A stretch of 64,000 nucleotides of DNA from an uncultured Lachnospiraceae bacterium (lineage in GTDB: Bacteria > Bacillota > Clostridia > Lachnospirales > Lachnospiraceae). A program made the position numbers and the translations under genes. This document shows, one piece after another, positions 9,369-17,410 of this stretch. Under the pieces are notes generated by a model that had not been told where the DNA came from, made no database searches, and saw only the letters and a list, made by a program, of their open reading frames with translations. The stretch lies in assembly GCA_947176505.1 (NCBI GenBank), contig CAMWQW010000008.1, positions 110,429 to 174,428 of the forward strand. Reading direction: 5' to 3'. How positions within the stretch are numbered: position 1 is the first letter of the stretch; each line of letters begins with the position of its first letter.

Positions 9369-10136
9369 ATGGGAAGAACGATTGCAATAGCAAATCAGAA
9401 GGGCGGAGTTGGTAAGACAACAACTTCAATTAATTTATCTGCGTCATTAGCAGAGAAAGGAAAGAAAGTATTAGTAATTGATACGGATCCACAGGGAAAT
9501 ACAACAAGTGGATTTGGTGTTGAAAAAAATGATTTAGAGAATACGATTTATGAGTTGATATTAGGAGAATGTTCTATTAATGAGTGTATTTTAAGTGATG
9601 TAATTCCGGGAGTATCAGTTATTCCTTCTAATGTTAATCTGGCAGCAGCGGAGATTGAATTGATTGGAGTTGATAAGAAGGAATACATATTGAAATCAGA
9701 AGTTGATTGGATTAAGGACAAGTATGATTTTATTATTATTGATTGTCCTCCGTCATTGAATTTGCTTACTATTAATTCTATGACTACAGCAGATTCCGTG
9801 CTTGTACCTATCCAATGTGAATATTATGCGTTGGAAGGTTTAAGCCAATTAATCCATACTGTTAATTTGGTAAAGGAGAGATTGAATCCTGATTTAGATA
9901 TGGAGGGCGTTGTCTTTACTATGTATGATTCCAGAACGAATCTGTCGATGCAGGTAGTGGAAAATGTCAAAAATCATTTTAAGCAGAATGTATATAATAC
10001 TGTAATACCTAGAAATATCAGATTAGCGGAAGCCCCCAGTTACGGAATGCCAATTAGCATGTATGATCCTAAGTCTGCGGGTGCAGAGGCGTATATGTTA
10101 CTGGCGGATGAAGTAATTAACAGAAAGGATGCATAG
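9369..10136 (+). CDS. parA: chromosome partitioning ATPase ParA (Soj)
   Basis: A 255-residue ParA/MinD-type ATPase. The deviant Walker A KGGVGKTT is at 11-18, IIDCPPS forms Walker B, and there is no N-terminal DNA-binding extension, so it is the short chromosomal Soj type. With ParB and parS it drives origin segregation and regulates DnaA in related bacteria. The ATG is preceded by GAGGAAGAAATAAGT. The 3' end abuts parB, giving a classic two-gene operon directly downstream of the parS cluster. Confidence 0.97.
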   Translation: MGRTIAIANQKGGVGKTTTSINLSASLAEKGKKVLVIDTDPQGNTTSGFGVEKNDLENTIYELILGECSINECILSDVIPGVSVIPSNVNLAAAEIELIGVDKKEYILKSEVDWIKDKYDFIIIDCPPSLNLLTINSMTTADSVLVPIQCEYYALEGLSQLIHTVNLVKERLNPDLDMEGVVFTMYDSRTNLSMQVVENVKNHFKQNVYNTVIPRNIRLAEAPSYGMPISMYDPKSAGAEAYMLLADEVINRKDA

Positions 10137-10140
10137 GAGT

Positions 10141-11031
10141 ATGGCAGTAAAAGTAAAAAGAGGTTTAGGTAAAGGGCTGGACGCAATGATTCCTGTTCCG
10201 GAAAGTTCATCACCTGAAAAAGTAGAAAGTAAGCCGGAAGACAAAGTGTCGGAAACCATTGTTAAGATTACACAGGTAGAGCCGAACAGAGAGCAGCCAA
10301 GAAAGAATTTTGATGAAGACGCTTTGCAGGAACTGGCTGACTCTATTAAACAATTCGGACTTTTACAGCCTATTCTGGTTCAGGATAGAAAGACGTATTA
10401 TGAGATTATCGCCGGTGAACGTCGATGGCGTGCTGCCAAGCTGGCAGGATTAAAAGAGGTTCCGGTTATCATTCGTGACTATACTGAGCAGGAAATTGTA
10501 GAAATATCTCTGATTGAAAATATTCAAAGAGAAGATTTAAATCCTATTGAAGAAGCACAAGCATACAAGAGACTTTTGACGGAGTTTAATTTAAAGCAGG
10601 ATGAAGTGGCAGAGAGAGTTTCTAAGAGTAGAACGGCAGTGACCAATTCTATGAGACTTCTTAAATTATGCGATGAAGTGCAGCAGATGATTATAGATGA
10701 TATGTTGTCTACCGGACATGCAAGAGCATTGATTTCTATTGAAGATCCGGAACAGCAGTACACAATTGCACAGAAAATATTTGATGAGAAGTTAAGTGTC
10801 CGTGATGTTGAGAAGCTTGTCAAGAATTTGAATAAGCCGGAAAAGCCTAAAAAAGAAATTGTAGAAGATAAGAGTCTGGAGATTATTTATCAAGATATAG
10901 AAGAAAAACTCAAGCAGTCTCTTGGCACAAAAGTTGAGATTTCTCCTAAGGGAAACGGAACCGGTAAAATCGAGATAGAATTTTACAATCATGATGATTT
11001 AGATAGGATTATTGAGTTGTTATCTAAATAG
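10141..11031 (+). CDS. parB: chromosome partitioning protein ParB (Spo0J)
   Basis: CTPase and parS-binding protein. The N-terminus KRGLGKGLDAMIP is the ParA-activating segment. The ParB/Srx box follows, with EPNREQPRKNF, then AGERRWRAAKLAGL. ENIQREDLNPIEEA leads into the helix-turn-helix (EVAERVSKSRTAVTN) and a C-terminal dimerisation domain. I place the start at ATG 10141 because relatives begin MAxKRGLGKGL; the upstream ATG 10129 overlaps the end of parA. Neither has a well-spaced ribosome site, so translation is probably coupled to parA. Confidence 0.96.
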   Translation: MAVKVKRGLGKGLDAMIPVPESSSPEKVESKPEDKVSETIVKITQVEPNREQPRKNFDEDALQELADSIKQFGLLQPILVQDRKTYYEIIAGERRWRAAKLAGLKEVPVIIRDYTEQEIVEISLIENIQREDLNPIEEAQAYKRLLTEFNLKQDEVAERVSKSRTAVTNSMRLLKLCDEVQQMIIDDMLSTGHARALISIEDPEQQYTIAQKIFDEKLSVRDVEKLVKNLNKPEKPKKEIVEDKSLEIIYQDIEEKLKQSLGTKVEISPKGNGTGKIEIEFYNHDDLDRIIELLSK

Positions 11032-11089
11032 AAATAATCAGCCTTATTGATACAGACGATAAGAAGCAGCATAGAAAGGTACGAAGTCG

Positions 11090-11611
11090 ATGAATTATAA
11101 TTTACTCCAACAGATAGGATTAGGCAATTTAGATTTGACATATTTATTTATTGCTTCATATGTATTGGTTCTTATTTTGATTATAATAACAATTGTTCAG
11201 ACAGTGAAAATTAATAAATTATCCAAACGATATAAGAAATTCATGTCGGGCAAAAATGCTAAAAGTCTGGAACAAGATATAGAAGGTATCTATGAAGACA
11301 ACAAATTTATTAAGACATCAACAGAGAAAAATCACAAAGATATTCAATCATTGTACAGAAAATTTGAGAGTGCTTTTCAGAAAGTCGGTATTGTGAAATA
11401 TGATGCTTATAATCAGATGGGAGGACAGCTTAGTTTTTCACTTGCACTTTTAGATGAAAACGATAATGGCTTTGTATTAAACTCTGTCCATGGCGCAGAA
11501 GGTTGTTATACTTATACGAAAGAAATTAAAAACGGAATGTGCGAAATCTCTTTAGGGGATGAAGAGAAAAGAGCATTAGATATTGCTATGGATATGATAA
11601 TAGAAGAATAA
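11090..11611 (+). CDS. DUF4446-like membrane-anchored protein
   Basis: A 173-residue protein with one N-terminal membrane helix (about 17-40) followed by a charged, probably coiled-coil stretch (about 45-105). A compact C-terminal domain contains VGIVKYDAYNQMGGQLSFSL and GFVLNSVHG. This arrangement and these motifs match the DUF4446 family, found next to parAB in many Clostridia; its function is unknown. It begins 58 bp after parB, with AGAAAGGTACGAAGTCG before the ATG, so it probably belongs to the par operon. A role near the origin or division site would be a guess. Confidence 0.85.
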   Translation: MNYNLLQQIGLGNLDLTYLFIASYVLVLILIIITIVQTVKINKLSKRYKKFMSGKNAKSLEQDIEGIYEDNKFIKTSTEKNHKDIQSLYRKFESAFQKVGIVKYDAYNQMGGQLSFSLALLDENDNGFVLNSVHGAEGCYTYTKEIKNGMCEISLGDEEKRALDIAMDMIIEE

Positions 11612-11644
11612 ATAGATATATAATTAGGGATGTGAGATTTGGGG

Positions 11645-11683
11645 TACAAATAGGGGATATAGAATTGATGATACAAATAAGGG
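11645..11683 (+). repeat. imperfect direct repeat upstream of the HD-GYP-like gene
   Basis: TACAAATAGGGG (11645-11656) and TACAAATAAGGG (11672-11683) are 27 bp apart, just ahead of the ATG at 11701. They might be a tandem regulator site, but could also be chance in purine-rich DNA. Confidence 0.3.
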
Positions 11684-11700
11684 TGTAGTGGGATAAAAAT

Positions 11701-12747
11701 ATGAAGGTATGCAATGTTGAAGAATTGGTAGGAGAGGAGATTTTGGCAAAAGATGTTTTTACGCCGGAATATCAGATACTCCTGTCTATGGGGACACAAT
11801 TAAAAAAAGAATATATTGAAAAACTTATTGAGCTTCAAGTCAAAGAAGTATGGATTGAAGAGAAAGAACCACATGCTAAGAGAGTTGTAATTCTTAAAGA
11901 GGAAGTTGAGGAGTCTTTTAAATCTAAAGTAAAGAGTATTTTGGAAAAACATACTTATAGTCATAACGAAGAATTGGAAGAGCTATGTCAAACGGCAGAT
12001 CGTATTATCACAAATATTCTTGAAGAGGATGAAGTAGTAGAACAAATATATGATATTAAAGGAAGAAGTTCTGATATTTATGAACACTCTATCAGTATAT
12101 GTAGTTTTGCTACAATCGTAGCATTAAAGATGAAGATTCCGAAACACATAATACATGACATAGGTGTCAGTTGTTTATTACATGATTTAGGGCTTCGCTA
12201 TCTGACAATTGACTATACGGATATTGATTTCTCTCAACTCCCGGAATCGGAATGTGCGGAATATAAAAAGCATCCGATTTATGGGTATACGGCTCTACGC
12301 GGTGAAAATTGGATTTCCAATGCAAGTAAAAATATGATATTATATCACCATGAGCGTTTGGACGGATCCGGATATCCCCTTAAGGCAACGGATATTTCTA
12401 AAGAGTGCAGGATTATACAAGTTTGTGATGCATTTGATGAAATGATATGCGGAATCGGATGTAAGCGCGTGAAAGTATATGAAGCGATAGAGTATTTGAA
12501 AAATTACAGGAACATTAAATTTGACGCTGAGATAGTCGATATCTTTTTAGAATTTACGGCAGTTTATCCCGCAGGAACTACTGTGCGGACAAGCGAGCGG
12601 GAAGTCGGGGTTGTTCTATATCAGAATAAAGAGTTTCCGGACAGACCGGTTTTGCGTATTATGAAAGATAAAGATGGTAATAGTGTTGATGTAGTTAAAG
12701 ATTTGATAGAAGTCAATAATGTATATATAGAAGAAGCTATTGATTAG
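11701..12747 (+). CDS. HD-GYP-like phosphohydrolase domain protein
   Basis: A 348-residue soluble protein. Residues 1-120 form an undefined N-terminal region. The catalytic domain shows the metal ligands in order: YEHSISIC, HDLGLRYL, HPIYGYTALR and HHERLDGSGYP, then the trailing ICDAFDEM-like VCDAFDEM. The signature is close to HD-GYP c-di-GMP phosphodiesterases, although the HDIGK lysine position is Leu-Arg, so catalytic activity on c-di-GMP is inferred, not shown. It lacks a receiver or membrane sensor. The ATG at 11701 has no strong ribosome site. It lies between the DUF4446-like gene and serS. Confidence 0.82.
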   Translation: MKVCNVEELVGEEILAKDVFTPEYQILLSMGTQLKKEYIEKLIELQVKEVWIEEKEPHAKRVVILKEEVEESFKSKVKSILEKHTYSHNEELEELCQTADRIITNILEEDEVVEQIYDIKGRSSDIYEHSISICSFATIVALKMKIPKHIIHDIGVSCLLHDLGLRYLTIDYTDIDFSQLPESECAEYKKHPIYGYTALRGENWISNASKNMILYHHERLDGSGYPLKATDISKECRIIQVCDAFDEMICGIGCKRVKVYEAIEYLKNYRNIKFDAEIVDIFLEFTAVYPAGTTVRTSEREVGVVLYQNKEFPDRPVLRIMKDKDGNSVDVVKDLIEVNNVYIEEAID

Positions 12748-12801
12748 CGTAAGAAAACTTTTAAAGTTTACACCAGAGCAATATGCAGGAGGAAGAATAT
12801 T

Positions 12802-14079
12802 ATGATAGACATTAAATTTTTAAGGGAAAATCCCGATATTGTTAAGGACAATATTAAGAAGAAGTTTCAGGATAGTAAACTTTCTTTAGTGGATGAAGTA
12901 ATTGAATTGGATGCGGAAGTCCGTAAAACACAACAGGAAGCCGATGATATCCGCGCCAACAGGAACAAAATCTCTAAAGAAATCGGCGCGCTTATGGGAC
13001 AGGGTAAGAAAGAGGAAGCCGAAGCAAAGAAAGCAGAAGTTGCTGCAAATGCTACCCGTCTTGCTGAATTGGAAGCAAAAGAGAGCGAGCTTCGTGAGAA
13101 GATCAGGAAAAATATGATGACGATTCCGAACATTATTGATCCTTCAGTGCCGATTGGTAAAGACGATTCGGAAAATGTCGAGATACAGAAATATGGAGAG
13201 CCAATTGTACCGGATTTCGAAATACCTTATCATACAGAAATCATGGAAAGATTTCAGGGGATTGATATGGACGCAGCAGGACGCGTGGCAGGTAACGGAT
13301 TCTATTATTTGATGGGAGACATTGCAAGATTACATTCGGCTGTTATTGCTTATGCGAGAGATTTTATGATTGGCAGAGGCTTTACTTACTGTGTACCGCC
13401 TTTTATGATCAGGAGTGCAGTTGTAGATGGCGTCATGAGTTTTGCTGAGATGGATGCTATGATGTACAAAATTGAAGGAGAAGATTTGTATCTGATTGGA
13501 ACTTCTGAGCATTCTATGATTGGTAAGTTTATCGATACGATTATTCAGGAGGAAGAACTTCCGCATACATTGACCAGTTATTCTCCATGTTTCCGTAAAG
13601 AAAAAGGTGCGCACGGTATTGAGGAAAGAGGCGTTTACCGTATTCATCAGTTTGAGAAACAGGAGATGATTGTTGTGTGCAAACCGGAAGAGTCTCCTAT
13701 GTGGTTTGAAAAATTGTGGCAGAATACAGTAGATTTATTCCGTTCTTTAGACATTCCGGTAAGAACAATTGAGTGTTGTTCCGGTGATTTGGCAGATTTG
13801 AAAGTAAAATCATATGACGTGGAAGCATGGTCTCCCAGACAGCAGAAATATTTTGAAGTCGGAAGCTGTTCTAATTTAGGGGATGCACAGGCAAGAAGGC
13901 TGCGTATTCGTGTAAACAGTAAAGACGGTAAATATTTTGCGCATACGCTCAATAATACAGTGGTTGCACCACCCAGAATGTTGATTGCATTCTTAGAAAA
14001 TAATTTGCAGGCTGACGGTTCTGTTCGTATTCCGGAAGTGCTTCGTCCTTATATGGGAGGCATGACAGAGATTCGATAA
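12802..14079 (+). CDS. serS: seryl-tRNA synthetase
   Basis: Class II aminoacyl-tRNA synthetase charging tRNA-Ser (and tRNA-Sec where present). The N-terminal helical arm (about 30-105) is the tRNA-binding coiled coil. The catalytic domain has GTSEHSMIG, class II motif 2 in FRKEKGAHG, and motif 3 in GDAQARRLRIR. At 425 residues it is full length. The start at 12802 follows CAGGAGGAAGAATATT. It sits 54 bp after the HD-GYP-like gene, probably cotranscribed with it or with the following gene. Confidence 0.98.
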   Translation: MIDIKFLRENPDIVKDNIKKKFQDSKLSLVDEVIELDAEVRKTQQEADDIRANRNKISKEIGALMGQGKKEEAEAKKAEVAANATRLAELEAKESELREKIRKNMMTIPNIIDPSVPIGKDDSENVEIQKYGEPIVPDFEIPYHTEIMERFQGIDMDAAGRVAGNGFYYLMGDIARLHSAVIAYARDFMIGRGFTYCVPPFMIRSAVVDGVMSFAEMDAMMYKIEGEDLYLIGTSEHSMIGKFIDTIIQEEELPHTLTSYSPCFRKEKGAHGIEERGVYRIHQFEKQEMIVVCKPEESPMWFEKLWQNTVDLFRSLDIPVRTIECCSGDLADLKVKSYDVEAWSPRQQKYFEVGSCSNLGDAQARRLRIRVNSKDGKYFAHTLNNTVVAPPRMLIAFLENNLQADGSVRIPEVLRPYMGGMTEIR

Positions 14080-14115
14080 ACTGTCTTGTATCATTTTGAA
14101 AAGGAGGTGGAATTT

Positions 14116-15000
14116 TTGCATAAATTTATGCGAGCTATTGGTTTTAGCAAATTAACTGATAGACGGGAACAGCAAAAGCTTGTTACGGATATTATTTTAA
14201 ATGCGTCGCATCGTTCTTATACGTCCAATGGTGAAGAAACCATACTTGCAGAATTTTGTGAAGATTTTGCCAAGGATATGGGTATTGCCGTTTGTGGTGA
14301 GTTTGATGAGAACGACAGATTTACTTATGATTACTTCTATCCTTATCTGCGTGGCACCGGGATTAGTTCGTGTGAAGATGTGTCCGTGGAACGACATGCA
14401 GATAAAGAATCTTATGCGGGAGTCTGTGATGATATTAAAGTTGGTGTAAGCCTGATTTTTTATCTGCAAAACATGGTGCCCTATGTTAAGGCACAGTATG
14501 AGAATACTTTGCCAATCAGGGGAACGACTCTCACGCTGTCGGGATTATCGTTGAAAGGCAGTATATTGCTGCCAATCAGCAAGAATGAAAAACAGAAGCA
14601 AAAGGTACAAAAAGCATCCATGAATAGAAACCAGTTGATTGATGCAGCCAGAAAAGGCGACGAGGATGCCATCGAGACTTTAACTTTGGAAGATATGGAC
14701 ACTTATACATCCATCTCTAGGAAAATACTGACAGAGGATGTGTTTAGTCTGGTAGATACGTATTTTATGCCATATGGTGTGGAGTGCGACCAATATTCTA
14801 TCATGGGAGAAATAATGGATATATCTCTTCGGACAAATAAGATTACCAAAGAAGAAATCTATGTGATGCATTTAAGTTGTAACGATCTGCAGTTTGATGT
14901 ATGTATCAACAAACAGGATTTGTACGGAGAGCCACAAGTAGGAAGAAGATTTAAAGGTGTTGTCTGGATGCAGGGATATATTAATTATCCTTCGGTTTAA
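14116..15000 (+). CDS. DUF3881-like protein of unknown function
   Basis: About 294 residues, soluble, without recognisable catalytic motifs. N-terminus HKFMRAIGFSKL and the middle sequence VKAQYENTLPIRG resemble the DUF3881 family of Lachnospiraceae. The frame is open from 14086, but AAGGAGGTGG at 14101-14110 points clearly to the TTG at 14116, which also fits the family N-terminus. The predicted product contains SLKGSILLPISKN and a basic linker (about 158-175), then an acidic C-terminal part. It follows serS by 36 bp. Function unknown. Confidence 0.72.
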   Translation: MHKFMRAIGFSKLTDRREQQKLVTDIILNASHRSYTSNGEETILAEFCEDFAKDMGIAVCGEFDENDRFTYDYFYPYLRGTGISSCEDVSVERHADKESYAGVCDDIKVGVSLIFYLQNMVPYVKAQYENTLPIRGTTLTLSGLSLKGSILLPISKNEKQKQKVQKASMNRNQLIDAARKGDEDAIETLTLEDMDTYTSISRKILTEDVFSLVDTYFMPYGVECDQYSIMGEIMDISLRTNKITKEEIYVMHLSCNDLQFDVCINKQDLYGEPQVGRRFKGVVWMQGYINYPSV

Positions 15001-15004
15001 TGTT

Positions 15005-15033
15005 TTGACATTCGGCGCAAAGTTCTTTATAAT
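15005..15033 (+). promoter_or_regulatory. perfect sigma-A-type promoter
   Basis: TTGACA (15005-15010), a 17-bp spacer, and TATAAT (15028-15033) match the consensus exactly. It starts 5 bp after the DUF3881-like stop codon and points at the tRNA-like sequence and tRNA-Arg, so it is probably the promoter of a stable RNA transcript. Confidence 0.85.
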
Positions 15034-15048
15034 AGGAATAGTTTATAA

Positions 15049-15080
15049 ATGAAAAATTTGTCTTTTGACAGATTTTTCAT
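15049..15080 (+). other. 14-bp stem, 4-nt loop hairpin in the tRNA leader
   Basis: The arm 15049-15062 pairs with 15067-15080 (one G-T wobble) around a TTTT loop. It lies just after the predicted transcription start and has no T-run after it, so it is unlikely to be a forward terminator; a processing signal or a 5'-protecting hairpin are possible. Confidence 0.6.
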
Positions 15081-15083
15081 ATA

Positions 15084-15180
15084 AGTTGGTGTAGCACAGT
15101 GGATAGTGCAGCCGCCTCCTAAGAAAGTGTTATAGCACCCGCCTTGGGAGGGAAAGAAAAATGTTACGAGTTCCACAATT
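15084..15180 (+). pseudogene. broken tRNA-Arg-like sequence
   Basis: The first 40 nt resemble the 5' half of a tRNA. There is a D stem GCAC/GTGC (15094-15097, 15106-15109) with loop AGTGGATA, then an anticodon stem strand GCCGC and loop CTCCTAA. After G15123 the match stops: the 3' anticodon strand, T arm and acceptor strand are missing. Instead, CTTGGGAGG (15143-15151) pairs with CCTCCTAAG (15115-15123) in a new hairpin. The sequence CCGCCTCCTAAG is shared with the intact tRNA-Arg downstream (15226-15237). It may be a decayed tRNA gene, a recombination scar or an unusual structured RNA. Confidence 0.55.
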
Positions 15181-15197
15181 TAATAGTTTTTATAAAT

Positions 15198-15274
15198 GTT
15201 TCCGTAGCTCAGTTGGATAGAGCGACCGCCTCCTAAGCGGTAGGTCGGGTGTTCGAGTCACCTCGGGAACGCCA
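15198..15274 (+). tRNA. tRNA-Arg, anticodon CCT
   Basis: Full cloverleaf: acceptor GTTTCCG with CGGGAAC, D arm GCTC/GAGC, and anticodon stem ACCGC/GCGGT around CTCCTAA. The T arm is GGGTG/CACCT with TTCGAGT; the discriminator is G at 15271 and CCA is encoded at 15272-15274. It reads AGG codons. A terminator follows 8 bp later. Confidence 0.97.
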
Positions 15275-15281
15275 AAAACCC

Positions 15282-15314
15282 CGCCGAAAACCTATAAAAT
15301 CAAGGTTTTCGGCG
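15282..15314 (+). terminator. rho-independent terminator after tRNA-Arg
   Basis: CGCCGAAAACC pairs with GGTTTTCGGCG across an 11-nt loop. The T-run is weak (TTTCATATTTTT). Confidence 0.85.
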
Positions 15315-15426
15315 TTTCATATTTTTAAAAAAATGTGTTATACTAATCTTACTAAAATTTCCGAGTAGGCAGGTCATAATCCTGCTGTCAGATAAATCGT
15401 TGCCAGAAAGGGGCAGATTTATATAT

Positions 15427-16308
15427 ATGGAAAACGATAAAATTCAATTATTTGAAAATAGAAAAATCCGTACCGCTTGGGACGAAGAACAAGAAGAATG
15501 GTATTTCTCGGTTGTAGATGTGGTCGCTGTATTAGCGGATAGCGTTGACCCCAAACAGTATATCAAAAAAATGAGAAGCCGTGACCCAGAGCTTAACAGC
15601 AAGTGGGGTACAATTTGTACCCCAGTTCAAATGATTGCGGCAGACGGAAAAAAACGAAAAATACAGGCAGCTACCATAGAGGGAATACTAAGGCTCGTTC
15701 AGTCAATCCCTTCACCGAAAGCAGAGCCATTTAAGGCATGGCTAGCCAGTGTCGGTGCGGAGCGAATCGAGGAAACTATTGACCCAGAGCTTACGATTGA
15801 CCGTGCCCTTACTACATACCTGCAGAAAGGCTATACACGAGAGTGGATAAATCAGCGTTTACAAGCTATCCAAGTCCGTAAGGAGCTGACTGATGAATGG
15901 CAGGACAGAGGTGTAACACAAGGCAAAGAATATGCAATCTTAACCAATGAGATTACACGGGCTTGGTCTGGCATGAACACGCAGCAGTATAAAAAGCTGA
16001 AAGGATTGAAAAAACAAAATCTGCGTGATAACATGAGTACGACAGAGCTTATTTTGAATATGCTTGCGGAGACTTCTACTACCGATATATCCAAAGAGGA
16101 AAAGCCGACAACATTTGAAGAAAATCAAAAAGTTGCCCGCCGTGGAGGGCGGGTAGCGGGAATTGCAAGACAGGCTCTGGAAGCAGAAACGGGAAAGCCC
16201 GTTATTACTTCCAAAAACGCCGTGGACTTTGTAAAGCTCATTGATGAGGTTGTGAAAGAAGTTGAACAGCCAAAAGAAGATAATGAGGATAAAAGCGAAG
16301 AAACATAA
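15427..16308 (+). CDS. Bro-N domain protein (phage antirepressor-like)
   Basis: About 293 residues. The N-terminal Bro-N domain spans roughly 5-100 (FENRKIRTAWDEEQ, YFSVVDVVAVL), then the conserved chromosomal-type extension with SIPSPKAEPFKAWLA, ERIEETIDPELTIDRAL and GYTREWINQRL. Bro-N proteins are DNA-binding domains of phage antirepressors, but this long form is widespread on chromosomes and its role is unknown. I choose ATG 15427 because the upstream TTG at 15400 adds residues not expected in the family; AGAAAGGGG lies 13 nt before. Its base composition looks less AT-rich than the genes around it, and it sits right after a tRNA, both consistent with transfer. Confidence 0.85.
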   Translation: MENDKIQLFENRKIRTAWDEEQEEWYFSVVDVVAVLADSVDPKQYIKKMRSRDPELNSKWGTICTPVQMIAADGKKRKIQAATIEGILRLVQSIPSPKAEPFKAWLASVGAERIEETIDPELTIDRALTTYLQKGYTREWINQRLQAIQVRKELTDEWQDRGVTQGKEYAILTNEITRAWSGMNTQQYKKLKGLKKQNLRDNMSTTELILNMLAETSTTDISKEEKPTTFEENQKVARRGGRVAGIARQALEAETGKPVITSKNAVDFVKLIDEVVKEVEQPKEDNEDKSEET

Positions 16309-16417
16309 TATTTAATTTACTACTTTGGCGATTCTAAAACTTTAAATTAAGAAGATCAAATATTTTTTGCATTAGCCCTTTTCTTGTTGAGCTTTATGAC
16401 GGCGACTTGTAGTAGAA

Positions 16418-16448
16418 TATAATTTGTGCTATGATTAAACAATCATGA
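16418..16448 (+). promoter_or_regulatory. -10 box and five-codon upstream ORF before the exonuclease
   Basis: TATAAT at 16418-16423 is only 21 bp ahead of the exonuclease ATG (16445), and no ribosome-binding sequence lies between. A five-codon frame (MIKQS, 16431-16448) ends in TGA overlapping that ATG as ATGA. The message may be nearly leaderless or use coupled restart. Confidence 0.4.
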
Positions 16449-17410
16449 ATTATATTATTTTAGATTTGGAATGGAATCAGAGCAGTACGGGTCTGGAGGA
16501 GGCGGTCAAAACTCTTCCTTTTGAGATTGTAGAGATTGGCGCCATCAAACTGAATAATGAGCGGAGTATGATTAGTGAATTCAGTGAGCTTGTGAAACCG
16601 CAAGTATATCACGAGATGCATCGTATTACCAGAAGGCTGATTCATTTACAGATGGAACAGCTTGAGAAAGGTCGCCCTTTTCCGGAAGTGATGGAGCAGT
16701 TTCGAGAATGGTGTGGGGAAGAGTATATCTTCTGCACATGGGGACCATTGGATTTGACGGAGCTTCAAAGGAATATTCGCTACTATGAGTTGGAGCCGCT
16801 TGGAGATAGACCAATCATATTTTTAGACGTACAGAAGCTGTTCAGCATTGCCTATGAAGACAAAAAGTCAAGAAGAGCCTTAGAGTATGCGATAGACTAT
16901 TTGTCTATTGAGAAAGACATTCCTTTTCATCGCGCGTTCAGCGATGCGTATTACACCGCGAAAATATTAGCGGGCATGGACAAAAAGGTTCTTGAGAATT
17001 ATTCTTTTGATGTATTCCATCTTCCGAAGAATAAAGAGTCTGAAATACATGTTATTTTTGATAATTATGCAAAATATATATCACGGGCTTTTGAAGACAA
17101 GATACAGGCACTGGAAGATAGGACGGTAATAGGAACAAAATGCTATCTGTGCCGTAAGAATCTCCGCAAAAAAATCCGTTGGTTTACTCCCAACGGAAAG
17201 CATTATTATAGTGTATCTTATTGCGATAAGCATGGTTATATGAAATCAAAGATTCGCATCCGCAAGGCGGAAGAAGGTAAGGTATATGTTGTAAAAACGG
17301 AGAAGTTTATTACGGAGACAGAAGTTGAAGGAATCCGTAATAAACAGGAAAAGAGTAAGAAACAGAAGAAAGATAAATCTGCTTCTAAAAATCGAAATCA
17401 TCAAAGCTAG
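16445..17410 (+). CDS. DEDDh 3'-5' exonuclease with C-terminal Cys-rich domain
   Basis: A 321-residue protein. The exonuclease domain (1 to about 180) shows motif I in DLEWN, motif II in WGPLDLTELQRN and motif III in HRAFSDAYYTAKIL, giving the DEDDh set of the KapD/RNase T/DnaQ-like superfamily. The C-terminal part has CYLCRKNLRKK and YCDKHGY, a possible zinc-binding pair, followed by a lysine-rich tail of about 30 residues. Nucleic acid trimming is likely; whether DNA or RNA is unclear. There is no ribosome-binding sequence before the ATG. Its 3' end overlaps the 3' end of the convergent carboxypeptidase gene by 26 bp. Confidence 0.85.
   Translation: MNYIILDLEWNQSSTGLEEAVKTLPFEIVEIGAIKLNNERSMISEFSELVKPQVYHEMHRITRRLIHLQMEQLEKGRPFPEVMEQFREWCGEEYIFCTWGPLDLTELQRNIRYYELEPLGDRPIIFLDVQKLFSIAYEDKKSRRALEYAIDYLSIEKDIPFHRAFSDAYYTAKILAGMDKKVLENYSFDVFHLPKNKESEIHVIFDNYAKYISRAFEDKIQALEDRTVIGTKCYLCRKNLRKKIRWFTPNGKHYYSVSYCDKHGYMKSKIRIRKAEEGKVYVVKTEKFITETEVEGIRNKQEKSKKQKKDKSASKNRNHQS

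Noticed and set aside
12902-13117. Plus-strand ORF inside serS
   Set aside because: Out-of-frame reading of the serS coiled-coil region, very Lys/Arg-rich, no ribosome site.
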